A stretch of 64,000 bases of DNA from Prorocentrum cordatum (lineage: Eukaryota > Sar > Dinophyceae > Prorocentrales > Prorocentraceae): positions 1 to 64,000 of the forward strand of contig CAUYUJ010004019.1 in NCBI GenBank assembly GCA_963575745.1, written 5' to 3'. The position numbers were made by a program, and so were the translations under genes. Under the pieces are notes generated by a model. That model was not told the DNA's origin. It made no database searches and saw nothing but the letters and a program-made list of their open reading frames with translations. This document shows positions 1 to 10,578 of this stretch, piece by piece (position 1 is the first letter of the stretch; the number at the start of each line of letters is the position of its first letter).

Positions 1-33
<33 letters not shown>
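1..33. repeat. Poly-C run at window edge
   Basis: Thirty-three consecutive C residues open the window. The following 40-400 region is rich in CG dinucleotide runs and includes a short ATACA array near 241-269. No gene is supported in 1-780. Confidence 0.9.
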
Positions 34-34
<1 letters not shown>

Positions 35-779
35 CGCCCATGCGCCGCGCGCCGCGCGCGCCGCGCGCGCGGATCCGAGGCGGCGCTCGCTGGCGCCAGC
101 GCCGCCCTCGAGGGGCTTCAGCTGCGCGCGGTGAGCAAACAACCGAAGAGGGCGGATGGGTGGAATGCGACCGTTGGGAAATTACCCAGGAGGGCGGAGG
201 AGAGGGGGGCGGGCTCGAGAAAATTCCACCCATGTGGTTTTTGTATATACAATACAATACAATACAATAGCCGCATGGGTGCACCCATGCTATAACTCAG
301 TAAAGCAAATCGGCCGTTGGTCAACATGGCGACTTGAGGGCAATGCAGGAGTCTCGCGCGCGCGCGCGCGTGGCACGCGCCACCCGCGCGCGTAATACCA
401 AAGTCCAATATGTTACCGCTAACAGAGTTTCTATTCTAAAATTTCCATGCCCCCCTGGCTGTCTTTATTGTTTCATGCACGAAAACAAAAGCCCCTCTTG
501 GAAGTACAATGTATTTCCATTGCCAGACAAGCATGCAGATTGTTTCGATTGCGGACGGCACAAGCCATGCGCACGGGTGACACGTGTCACCTGCGTGTGG
601 TGGTGCATTATGTTTGAAGCCTCTAGCACACGGAAGGCACTTCAAACTCAAATATGAAACAGTTAATGGTGCCATGTTAGTTTCCAGGCCAACATGGTTG
701 TACTGTAAACGCATGTTAACTTCAAAATACAATCGGTCACCGTTAAGGGTTGACTTTCGTTTCCAGGAGTACATGGCGA

Positions 780-2165
780 CTTTTCCATTTTTCAAAATAG
801 AAGAAAACGCATGTCAACTTCAAAATCCAATCCATCATCGTTAAGGGTTCACTTTAGTTTCCAGGCGAACATGGCGACTTTTTCATTTTTGGGACATATC
901 CGAAAACGCATGTTAACTTCAAAATCTAATCTTTCACCTATAAGGGTTCATTTTAGTTTCCAGGCCAACATGGCGGCTTTTCTATTGCAGATACAAAACC
1001 CGCCACGCGCGCGCAATCGGGTGACCCGCGCACGGGCGGGTCACCCGAAATCCCGTTGGTCACCGTTAAAGGTTCAATTCAGTTTCGGGATCAACAGGGC
1101 AGCTTTTCCATTGTGCGTAATACAAGACTCGCCACGCGCGCGTCCGCGCGCGCGCGATCGGGTGACTCACGCGCGGGCTGGTCACCCGAAGTCACGTTGG
1201 ATTCTTTATACATTCCCAGGCCAACATGGCGTTTTGGAAAATATTAGAAAGCGCATGTCAACTTCAAAATCCAATCGTCACCGTTAAGGCTTCACTTTAG
1301 TTTCCAGGAGTACATGGCTACTTTTCCATTTTTGAAAATATAAGAAACCGCATGTTAACTTCAAAATCCAATCGATCACCGTTAAGGGTTCACTTTAGTT
1401 TCCAGGCGAACATGGTGACTTTTCCATTTTTGAAGGCATGTTAACTTCGGAATCCAATCGATCACCGTTAAGGGTTCACTTTAATTTCCAGGCCAACATA
1501 GCGGCTTTTCTATTGTGGACAATACAGAGCTCGCCACGCGCGCGCGCAATCGGGTGACCCGCGCACGGGCGGATCACCCAAAATCCCGCTGGTTTCTGTT
1601 GAGGGCGCAATTAAGTTTATTAGTATACATATATAGATATTCAAAAAGCTGACATCTTGATCTGACATCTTGATCTGGAAACTGAATTGAACCCTTAAAG
1701 GTAACCAGCGGGATTTCGGGTGACCCGCCCGTGCGCGGGTCACCCGATTGCGCGCGCGCGTGGCGAGTTTTGTGTTGTCCACAATAGAAAAGCCGCCATG
1801 TTGGCCTGGAAACTAAAGTGAATCCTTAACGGTGATCGATTGGATTCTGAAGTTAACATGCCTTCAAAAAATGAAAAGTCGCCATGTTCGTCTGGAAACT
1901 AAAGTGAACCCTTAACGGTGATCGATTGGATTTTGAAGTTAACATGCGTTTTCTGATGTTTCCCAAGTCGGCCTGACACATTAATTTGATTATGTATCAC
2001 TGTAACCAACGAGATTTCGGGTGACCCGCCCGCGCGTGGATCACCCGATCGCGCGCGCGCGCGCGGACGCGCGCGTGCGAGCTTTGTATTGCAATGGGAA
2101 AGCTGTCATATTGATTTCGACACTAAATTGAACCCTTAACGGTGACCAACAGGATTTCGTTCGGA
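780..2165. repeat. Fold-back repeat cluster with large inverted repeat
   Basis: A unit of roughly 100 bp, with core ACCGTTAAGGGTTCACTTTA, then TTTCCAGG, an AACATGGCG element and often a CG-rich GGGTGACCCGC segment, recurs about five times on the plus strand between 780 and 1618. It recurs about four times in reverse complement between 1674 and 2165. The closest arms are about 1340-1618 and 1674-1958, separated by an AT-rich loop (1619-1673) that contains a duplicated TGACATCTTGATC. The short frames through it translate the same repeats and are not genes. This is either a fold-back/MITE-like element or an inverted duplication of a satellite. Confidence 0.8.
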
Positions 2166-2210
2166 TGACCGTGCGCGGCGCTAATGTGAAATCGTTTCGA
2201 AAATGGCCAC

Positions 2211-2331
2211 GTGGCAAGGAAAATTGCAACGTCGCAAGAAAAATTGCAACGTCGCAAGAAACATTGCAACATGGCAAGAAAAATTGCAACGTGGCAAGAA
2301 ACATTGCAACATGACAAGAAAAAATGCAACG
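2211..2331. repeat. 20-bp tandem repeat
   Basis: About six copies of a 20-bp unit close to GTGGCAAGAAAAATTGCAAC follow one another. Copies differ by one to three bases, mainly CGTC/CATG/CGTG at the start and AAA/ACA in the middle. The array adjoins the fold-back cluster and a GC-rich segment. Confidence 0.85.
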
Positions 2332-2402
2332 CTGCGAACTGCGAGCTACAAATTGCAACGTCACACAAAAATTGCATCAAAAGGAGCGTTGCAAAACAAA
2401 TG

Positions 2403-2951
2403 CTAGCACAAGATGTCAGGGTCGGCGGAGCTCGCCGGGGAGAGACTCGCCTTCTCCTGGTACTCGTCGGCGCGCGAACCCCTGTCGGAGGACGCGCACA
2501 GCTCCTCCATGTCGGGCTCGGACTCGGCGCTTGCCCGCCGAACTGGCGCGACCGGCTTGGGCGAGGGCTTCGGCGCAAGCGGAGGCCGGCCCTTGCCGAC
2601 GCGCGCGCCCCTTCGCGGCTGCGCTGCGGGGGCCTCTGGCGACGCGGCGCGCGGGGGGCCCACGGCGGCCGCTGGCGGCGGCCGCCCTGCGGCGAGCGGC
2701 GCCGGCCAGCAGCCATTGGCGGCCAGCAGCCAGCGGCGGCCGCCAGCAGCAAGCTGCCTCGGGTCCCTGGGCGTCTGGGCATGGGCCATGGCGCACGGGC
2801 AAAGAGCGATCGCGCGTTGCAGCCAGGCCCCCGCATCTGGCGCCTCGCGTCCAGCGGGCGCCCCGTCAAGCGGGCAGGTGCCCCGCCCGATAGCGGCCCC
2901 CATTGCGGCCAAAGTCGAGCAAGGCCTGCTATGGAGTGCGAACGATCTCAC
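2403..2951 (-). CDS. Hypothetical GC-rich reading frame
   Basis: An open frame of 182 codons on the minus strand. The first two thirds are Ala/Arg/Pro-rich. The C-terminal part is more protein-like: a Pro/Lys segment (KPSPKPVAPVRR) followed by an acidic, Ser-rich tail ending ASSADPDILC. The opposite strand is also open, as expected at this GC content, so coding is not established. I recognise no family; it may be one exon of a larger gene or chance. Confidence 0.2.
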   Translation of the reverse strand: MRSFALHSRPCSTLAAMGAAIGRGTCPLDGAPAGREAPDAGAWLQRAIALCPCAMAHAQTPRDPRQLAAGGRRWLLAANGCWPAPLAAGRPPPAAAVGPPRAASPEAPAAQPRRGARVGKGRPPLAPKPSPKPVAPVRRASAESEPDMEELCASSDRGSRADEYQEKASLSPASSADPDILC

Positions 2952-2989
2952 TGCGCGCGTTTCTCGCGCGCGCTCAATGTCTATCTAAT

Positions 2990-3440
2990 TTGGAGCGAGA
3001 ATATAGCGCAGAAGAATTGCCGTACCTGAATAATCTGGCAACGCGTACTTCGAAACCGGCACGGTCGTGGCTGAAAGCACAATGGGGGTCAGCGGCTGCA
3101 AAGAAACATGATTACCAGCGAAATAAAACAAACGCAGCTGCAAGACGGCCTGAGACCATCCAAAGAGCCCCCAAGACTCGAAGACGCCCCCAAGACGTCT
3201 CAAGAGAACCGAAAAAGCATCCAACATACTCCTGAACAGGCCTCTACAGAGGCCCAGAGAGGCAAAACAATGAAAAACCTGGAAATACATAAAATGGGCC
3301 CAAGCGGAATGTCTTTAGCAACGTATGTTGTGCAGTCTACGTGGTGCAATCTATACTGTGCAGTCGAAGTTGTGCAATACATATATCTATACATATACAC
3401 ATACACATACGTAGCACCCCGCAGATGCGGATAAAAGCGG
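2990..3440. other. Unassigned spacer with Trp/Gly/Leu-repeat relic
   Basis: No gene is recognised. The part around 3150-3290 read on the minus strand gives short Leu/Gly/Phe/Trp phrases (such as LGGVFESWGLFGW) like those of the degenerate repeat at 5280-5870, but in the opposite orientation. An (AT/AC)-rich run ends the stretch near 3380-3410. Confidence 0.4.
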
Positions 3441-3544
3441 GAGGGCGGTGGGAACGTCAGCATTTTACGAGACTCTGGAGAAGCCCGCCGCAGGCATCAA
3501 GTTCCACAAATTATACAACGAGCCCGCCTCAGGCGCCTTGAAAC

Positions 3545-3995
3545 AAATGTGGGTAGATCGCGGGTGGGCCGCGGGTGGGTGGCTGTTGGGTCGCGGGGTG
3601 GGTCGCAGGTGGGTCGCGGGTGGATCGCGGGGTGGGTCGCGGGTGGGTCGCGGGTGGGTCGCGGGCGGGTCGGGATGGGTCGCTGTTGGGTCGCGGTGGG
3701 CCGCGGGGGGTCGCAGATGGGTCGCGGGTTGGGTCGCGGGGGGTCGCGGTCGCGGGAGGGGTCGCGGGCGGGTCGCGGGTGGGTTGCGGGATGGGTCGCT
3801 GTTGGGTCGCAAGTGGGTCGCGGGTGGGTCGCGGGCGGGTCGCAGATGGGTCGCGGGTTGGGTCGCGGGCGGGTCGCGGTGTGGGTCGCGGGTTGGGTCG
3901 CGGGTGGGTCGCGGGTGGGTTGCGGGGTGGGTCGCGGGGTGGGTCGAAGGTGGGTCGCGGGGTGGGTCGCGGGGTGGGTCGCGGGTGGGGCGACG
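3545..3995. repeat. G-rich minisatellite (GGGTGGGTCGC unit)
   Basis: About 450 bp built from an 11-bp unit GGGTGGGTCGC with 8- to 12-bp variants (GGGTCGC, GGGCGGGTCGC, GGGTTGGGTCGC). Because the unit length is not a multiple of three, all plus frames read the same Gly/Val/Ala/Trp/Arg/Ser peptide types and the minus frames read Arg/Pro/Thr/Asp types. None is a gene. The dense GGG runs on the plus strand could form G-quadruplexes. Confidence 0.9.
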
Positions 3996-4084
3996 ACAAC
4001 AAACAACAGCGCAACAAGCATAATCCTCACCACTGATGCCCACTTCAGCAGCCACGCAACCACGGGCAATGAATGACTGCACGG

Positions 4085-4971
4085 CCCCTCGCTCTGAGAT
4101 ATACACACATACGCATAGACATTCATATACGTGTACATGTTTGCACATGTGTATATATACATACACATACCATACCGTTGCGTATACACATACATTCACA
4201 TATTCACAACCATGAATGTATACACATATTGACAGCCACACCTACATGTACATCTACATATACACCTACATACATTTATACACGTACATATACATACACA
4301 TACACATATATCGCTACATATGCCCATACACATGCAGATACACATACGTACGCATCTCTATATATATATATACATACATGTACATGTGCATAATCACATA
4401 CACAGGTATACCACTATTCATATACATATAGCTATGAATTTGCATATACATCGACATGTACGTATACATGCACGCAACCATACACAGGCATGTTACTGTA
4501 CGTGCGCAAATACACATACACACATTGCAAACGTTTACGTATATTTGTGTACATAAAGATCTGCAGATGCCATGATCATTCACATATTCATGCACGTGCA
4601 CACATCTACACATGCATATACATATGTGGTTATGCATAAGTATATCCACAAACCTAGACATGCACATACACATGATAACGCACACATGCACAGCAAGTAT
4701 CACCTGTGACTACCACACACGCGCGTGGCATTCGCGTGTATATATTTATATGCATGGCTATATACATTCATTTACATGTACGCAAGCATGTAGCTGCTCA
4801 TATACGATGACAGACCTGTGAATGTACATATACACATATACATACATATACGTGCTGGTACACATTTGCGCATACATAGAAACATGATTATACCTATACA
4901 TGATAACTGCATCTACATATACATATCTATATAGCTTCGTTTACATATGCATATACATTTTACCATATGTG

Positions 4972-5005
<34 letters not shown>

Positions 5006-5175
5006 CATATATATATACATATATATACACAAATATACGTCACCACAAACACTCGCATACGCATCTAAATATCCACGTTCATACGAATCAGCAGAAGAAT
5101 GCACATTAACCTTCACAGATACAAGTACATGTCCACATACATGTCCACAAATATATACATACACATAAACATACG
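4085..5175. repeat. AT-rich cryptic microsatellite (TACA/TATA/CACA)
   Basis: About 1.1 kb of irregular TATACACATACA-type sequence, including a pure (TA)n block around 4978-5010. All frames give His/Thr/Tyr/Ile strings or their complements. It is strikingly AT-rich compared with the GC-rich surroundings. No gene is supported. Confidence 0.85.
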
Positions 5176-5279
5176 TTGACCCGTGTATAATATCCACGGC
5201 GCTGCGTCAATCGAAACTTGCCGACGCGCGTTTCTGTCTCTGTCGCGCAAGTGCCAGCAAGGTGCGGTGCGCGATGGAC

Positions 5280-5870
5280 AACGAACGTGATTTTCGCCTC
5301 TTCAAGCCCCTTCTGGGGTTCTTCTGGGGCGTCTTAGGCCCTCTGTGGTCAGCTTGAGGCCCTCGTGTGCAGACTCGGGGGCCCCTTGACCCGTCTTGGG
5401 GGCCTTTTGGGAGTTGGTTGGCCAGTGTTGGGGGCCTCTTGGAAGTTTCTTGGGCCGTCTTGGGGGCACTATTGGGTCACCATTCGGCCCCCATTGGGTT
5501 GTTCTCTGGCCTTCTTAGGCGCGTCTTGGGACGTATCGGGGCGATCCTGGAGGTCTCTTCTCTTGAACCAGCTTGGCGGTCCAGACGGTTCAAAGCGCGA
5601 GAATCTCAGAATTCGCGGGGATGCGATGGGACATCTGCGATTTCGGCCTGTTGGGGCCTTCCAAGACCCCCTCGAAACCGTCCTGGAACGTCATGGCGGG
5701 CTGCGGGAGGCCGTCATGGGATCATCTTGGGCCGTCTGAAAGCCGTTGTGAATCGTTTCGGAACTGTCTTTGGTCGTCCCGGGGCTCCATTGGGCCGTCC
5801 GGGGGCTTTTCTGGGGAACCCCGGTGCCGTTTCGGTGCTCTCCGGGGGCCTTCCGGCGCCGTTTCGGGGC
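5280..5870 (+). repeat. Degenerate Trp/Gly/Leu-coding repeat
   Basis: Imperfect repeats of about 30 nt around TTGGGGGCCT/CTTGGGCCGTC. Read on the plus strand they give phrases such as FLGASWDVSGR and LGALLGHH. The same repeat type lies in reverse orientation at about 3150-3290 and 58880-59660. I know such SWG/LGA-rich translations as abundant low-complexity repeats in dinoflagellate genomes. An open frame of 291 codons (5367-6242) runs through it, but its composition is repeat-driven and I do not call it a gene. Confidence 0.6.
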
Positions 5871-5936
5871 TTTGGCGGCTCCAAGAAACGCCCCCGCCCC
5901 CACACACAAACTTGCAAGGCATTTTACGTGCGTGAG

Positions 5937-6377
5937 AGATCTAGCACGCAGATCCTCAGATCGCCAGGTCCACTTTTTATCGTGTCTGGAGTAAGGCACA
6001 TATTTTCCAGCCGAGCGGAAAAGAATTCGCGCCCAGACGCAACTCGGAGCTTCCCTGAAGCAGCGGCACGTGAGAAGGCATTCCAAGAGAAACGCTCACA
6101 AAATAATGCAGGCGATCGAAGTGATGGGAGCAAAAAGGCGAAATCGGGGACAGGGAAGGAGGGAGACTTGAGCAAGTACGTCGACGGGCAACGTCGACGC
6201 GGCGATCATCCAACTGCTCTGCACATCACTGCTGTGTGTTAAAAGCGGCCAAAGATCTAGCCCGCAGATCCCAGGATCGCCAGTTCCACGTTGTATCGTG
6301 TCTGGAGCAAGGCGCATCATTTCGAGCCGAGCGGAGAAGAATTCGCGCCCAGACGCAACTCGGAGCTTCCCAGACCC
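5937..6377. repeat. Direct repeat pair of about 125 bp
   Basis: Copies at about 5937-6061 and 6253-6377 begin AGATCTAGC and end CTCGGAGCTTCCC, differing at roughly one base in eight. The 190 bp between them is unique here. The distal copy leads into the broken methyltransferase-like gene, so the pair may mark an old insertion boundary or a tandem duplication. Confidence 0.7.
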
Positions 6378-6434
6378 GAGTGGACAAATCTGGCCGCAGG
6401 CAGAAAAACAACCCGAACACGGAACAACTCAAGG

Positions 6435-7870
6435 TTACATCTTCTCCACAAAAACGGACACTCGCAACGATTCAGCGGCATCAATCATGGAGGAAACGAT
6501 GGCGCGGCACAGCTGGCGAGGATAAGCGGCAACGATTGCAGTCCAGTGCCGTCCTCCGGGCGCGTGCCCGGAGAGCTCCTGATGGGCTCGGCCTGTCTTG
6601 GAGCATCGCTTGCCGTCGGCATGGCACAAACGCTGAAGGCGAGAAAGGCCCCCCCCTCGCCAGGAAACGATTCTATTGGCTTTCTTCCGAGCGGTTCCAA
6701 ACTGACACCGGTGCAAACGGGCCTCGGAACAGTCGCGAGCACGCCTCGAGTTAATCATGCGAGAAGCCTCCCACATCAAAGATCGATCCAGATTCTCTGA
6801 AGGCACAAGAACACCTACCTTGCCACAGCAAACAATGAAACGACAAGACACATGGAAAGTAGCGTTGCCAACTTTCAACCCAGCGAGCTGCGAGGGCGAG
6901 AGCGAGACGAGACCCATCGGAACATCAGGAGCGCAGCAGCATGCCTCAATGCCTGCGACCAGGTCGCGCACGGAGTGCCAGGCCACGCGCCAAGCACCGC
7001 GCCCGAGGAGACCCGCCCTCGCAGCAGCTTCTCGACAACCTTCGCAAGTAGATTACCCGGATTCACAAATAGATCACCATCAAGACGTCGAGCGATGCGA
7101 CGGCGTAGCCAGCCTGACGCAGCTGTCGCCCCACGCCAGCAGAGCCCGCGAACAGCTCCAGGAAGATGCAGCGGCGGCGGCGAGTCGCGCCGCGCAGCGC
7201 AGCCTGGAACTCCTGCCGCAGGCGCCGCGCAACGCCAGCGGCGGCGCGGCTCAGCGGCGGCGGACCGCCCGGCGGGCGCCCGCTGTGCTGCCCGCGGGCC
7301 GCTTGCGGGCGGCTGGAGCGGAGCTCCGGGAGCCGGAACTCGGGGGCCCAGCGCGCCCCGCCTCGGCCAACCGCCTGACCTGCAACAGCAGCTGGTCGGG
7401 CACCTGGTCGATCCCCTGACTGGATGAAGCCGCGCTCCACGATCAGCTGGAAGCCGCGCTCGGCCACCTCGCCGAATCTGAAGCTGGCGAGCGGCGCGAG
7501 GCTGATCTCCCGCAGCAGCTTCGACTCCTTGGCGTACCTGGCCATTGATGAGGCAGCCATCCACCTTCCACGGCGTCTCACCCGCTCGACTGAGCGACGA
7601 TGGGTCAGCTAGTCGCCCGACGCTCCGCCGCGGCGCAGCGAGTAAGGGTTAGGCCTCGAGCTCTCCAGGCCCAGCAACGTCGCCGCCCGCGCGAAGACCG
7701 TCCTGAGCGCCGCGGGGCTGAACGGCCACAGCACCTCCTGGCCTGGTCGCCAGCTTCAGCGCCTCCAGGAAGGGGTTGAGGAACGCGCGCAGATCCACCA
7801 GCACTGACTCCTCGAAGAGACCTGTCTTGCTGGGAAGGGCGTCTGCATCGTGAAGAAGAAGAAGACCTCA
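6435..7870 (-). pseudogene. Tyrosine recombinase + C5-methyltransferase-like gene, broken
   Basis: Read 5' to 3' on the minus strand. From about 7860 the frame gives a Ser-Lys-Thr-Gly segment (PSKTGLFEESVLVDLRAF). A frameshift near 7741 leads to LWPFSPAALRTVFARAA, then PYSLRRGGASGD, one TAG stop (about 7596), and a block whose core is RRRGRW...SSMARYAK. This resembles the end of a tyrosine recombinase: the R-[H/R]-G-G-A-S box and a terminal Tyr preceded by GRW. About 300 bp later comes FLELFAGSAGVG (7131-7168, motif I-like). After a frameshift near 7090 comes GTPCATWS (about 6950-6975, motif IV-like Pro-Cys). A second frameshift leads to VPSENLDRS (about 6783-6808, motif VI-like Glu-Asn), HRCQFGTARKK, CSKTG and a TAAYP-type end (VAAYP). 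Both halves follow a multi-copy dinoflagellate family as I remember it. Whether they were one polypeptide or neighbours is inference. The copy is dead. Confidence 0.65.
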
Positions 7871-7879
7871 GGCCTGGTG

Positions 7880-8160
7880 CCATGAGAATATTTTCCGCTC
7901 TATCCAGACAGGCTATCGATTCCGATCTGTTGAGACCTCTACGATCTAAATCGACAGTCCCAGTTTTCGGATCTAAATAGATAGGTATTTTGTTTACACA
8001 TTTTCTTATCTAAACCGACGCCCCCCGATTTCAACATCGCTTTTTTGAGAAGCCATCCTAAACGACGCAAGCCACTCCTAACATCGACCCGGCACGAAGC
8101 GCAGACAAATCGAAAACCGCACTAAACACGGTTTCTCTTTTATATAAAACTTGCCCCAGT
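7880..8160. other. AT-richer spacer
   Basis: About 280 bp with repeated GATCTAAAT/TCTAAAC phrases and a TTTTATATAAAACTTG segment near 8139-8154. No frame of note. It lies upstream (minus-strand sense) of the recombinase remnant and could hold its promoter, but nothing diagnostic is seen. Confidence 0.4.
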
Positions 8161-8194
8161 GCGACCCGACCTAGAACTTGGAGCCCCTAAATCA

Positions 8195-9050
8195 GCAGCA
8201 TATGATATGCAATTATATGCTGCGCTATGCTATGCTATGCTATGCGATGCTATGCTATGCTATGATATGTATGCTATGGTCTGCTATGTTTTGACATGCG
8301 AAGCTATGGTATGTCATGCTGCGCTGTGCTATGCTAAGCTATGCTATGCTATGCGATGCTACACTGCGCTATGCTATGCTATGCTATGATTTGCTGCGCG
8401 ATGCAATGCTATGCTACGTTATGCTATGATATGCTTGGTTGTGGTATGCTATGTTGTGCTATGCTAATGCAGCGCTGCGCTATGCTAAGCTAAGCTAAAC
8501 CTCTAGGCAGAGCCTAGGTAAGGAATTACACCCATGCTAATTACCCGAACAGAAAAGGCACTGCTTGCGGGGGCTCCGGCCCGGCCATCGAGGCTAGCTC
8601 GTCTTCTGTCGCACATTGCTTTTGCTTTGCCTTTCCTTTGCTGTGCTGTTGTTTTTGCTTTGCTTTGCTTTGCGTTATTTGTGCTTTGCTTTGATGTCGC
8701 TGCTGTTGCTTTGCCTTTGCTTTGCTGCTATGCTATGATATGCTAGGCTATGCTATGCTACACTATGCTATGCTGCGCTGTGCTATGCTGTGCTGTGCTG
8801 TGCTGCGCTATGCTATGTTATGCTATGCTGCGCTATGCTATGATATGCTTGACTATGCTATGATATGCTGTGCTGCGCTATGCTATGCTGCGCTCTGCTA
8901 TGCTATGCTGTGCTCTGCGATGCTAGAGCTCAGCGAAGCTAAGATGAAGGTATGCTAAGCTAAGATAAGCCTGAGCTAAGATGAAGCTAAGCTAAGCTAA
9001 GCTAAGCTAATATGATATAAGCTAAGCTAGAATGAAACAAACAACGCTAA
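8195..9050. repeat. Pentanucleotide arrays (ATGCT, TTTGC, AAGCT)
   Basis: Three related arrays. (TATGC)n with GCGCT and GATAT variants occupies about 8195-8490 and again 8725-8930. (TTTGC)n occupies about 8610-8720. (AAGCT)n with AGATG variants occupies 8935-9050. The ATGCT frames translate as Met-Leu-Cys-Tyr-Ala pentapeptides. A near-duplicate CTCGAGGCAGAGCCTAGGT (CTCTAG... in the first copy) lies at about 8501 and 9152, bracketing part of the array. Confidence 0.9.
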
Positions 9051-9059
9051 GCTAAGGGG

Positions 9060-10250
9060 ACGTAGCTGGGGGAACCGCGGGGCGGATGCCGGGGGAACCG
9101 CCTGGGGCGATTTGCACTGCCCGGCCCCTTTAAGAAAGACAATAAGAATCCTCGAGGCAGAGCCTAGGTCGGGAAAAAGATTGCCGCTGACATCGGCCCA
9201 GGAGGCATCGCGAAAAATGCGGGAGCTGTCCCCGTGCGCTCGCTGTCGAGCAGCATCCATGAGCCAAATTTCCATCGCTTGCGCTGCAGCGCGTGGCACG
9301 CGCGGACGCCGCCGCCGCCTGGGCGGGGCGGCGCTCTCGATCTCGTCGTCGTCGATCGCCGTCGTCATCGTCGGCCAGGGGCTCCTCGGCCAAGCCCATC
9401 CGCCTTGCCCGCGCCCCTCGCCCACCCCCGCCCACTCCGCCCCCCCCCCCCCCCCCTGGCCCGACCCCCGCCCGCCGCGCGCGCGCGCGAGGGTCGCGAA
9501 TGCAACGCTGAGGAAGTGCGCCGCCGGTGCATTTTAATGTTCGCCACAGCGCGAATGGAATGGCTGAAGCGGCCGCCCAGCACCGCGCAACTAATTAATT
9601 CGGCGCAGGGTGACGGGGCAGTGCGAGGCGCGCGGGGGTCGCGAGCGATAGAACGCGTTCTGCCAAGGGGGCCTGATGGGGGCTCCTCGGCTAGGGGGCC
9701 TTCAACGCGCCATCCCTTCCATCTCCCTCGGTCTGCGGCGGCCCCCGCTGGAGTTTTGCCAGCCGTTGCTGGTTGGCGGCTCAACTTTTTAAGCTGGCTG
9801 CCAACGCCTTCGCCAACGAACTCTCGGGCTGGCCACGTCCGCCCCCGCGAGACGCGGTGCACCGCGCGCAAGGGCGCGAACGCCGAGACGGGGGCGGAGC
9901 GGGTGCAGGGCGAGCTCGGGATGGTGGCACCCTACACGCGGTGGCTGCTGGTTGGCAGTGGGGAGCGCGATCTCCTTCAAGGTGCGCCAGCACTACGGCG
10001 GGGGCAAGCTCCGTGCTCTCGTGGCTGAGCGGGCGCTGTTCATGGCCGAGGTGGCCCGCCAAACGTCAGGCAGTGAGCCGCGACGCTTCCGGAGGAGGCG
10101 TCTCAATTCACATGGCAGCCCTTTCCTTCGGGAGTGTGTTTCTGCACCCCTCCGCGCCGCGGCAAATTCGTTTTCCCATGATAGGCGGCTCGGCCTGCCC
10201 GAATCGCTCGAGAAGATCGACCTGCCCATCGGATCTGGCGCTGAAAAGAA
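9060..10250. other. GC-rich unassigned region
   Basis: Several frames are open on both strands because of base composition, but no domain or family is recognisable. It contains a poly-C tract (about 9440-9457) and two copies (9373-9396, 9677-9700) of the dispersed GGGGCCCC/CCGAGGGG hairpin family listed separately. Confidence 0.4.
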
Positions 10251-10252
10251 CA

Positions 10253-10440
10253 AGGGGGGGGGGGGGGGGGGGGGGGGGGGTGGGGGGGGGGGGGGGCGCG
10301 AGGACAGGGGTGTGGGGGGGGGGGGGGGGGGGCAGGCGGAGCAGGAGCAGGAGCAGGGGGTAAGATGGGGGGGAGGAGGGGGAGGAGGAGGAGGAGGAGG
10401 AGGAGGAGGAGGAGGAGGAGGAGGAGGAGGAGGAGGAGAC
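10253..10440. repeat. Poly-G and (GGA)n tract
   Basis: Long G runs (10253-10332) are followed by (GGA)n from about 10375 to 10437. The long Ser, Pro or Gly/Arg frames on either strand are low-complexity translations, not genes. Confidence 0.95.
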
Positions 10441-10578
10441 AGGCCCCGTCTCTTTTGTTTGGCCCCGCCGCAGCACCTAAAAAGGCAGGGCGAACGCAGC
10501 GGCAGCGTCTAAAAATGCTTGCCGCTGGCACCTGCCTCCTGGCACGGCGTAACTCCACTCTGGCGGGTCCCTCATCAC

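Noticed and set aside
3448-4076. Gly/Trp/Val-rich frames and Arg/Pro/Thr-rich minus frames
   Set aside because: All derive from the 11-bp G-rich minisatellite; every frame looks alike because the unit is not a multiple of three.
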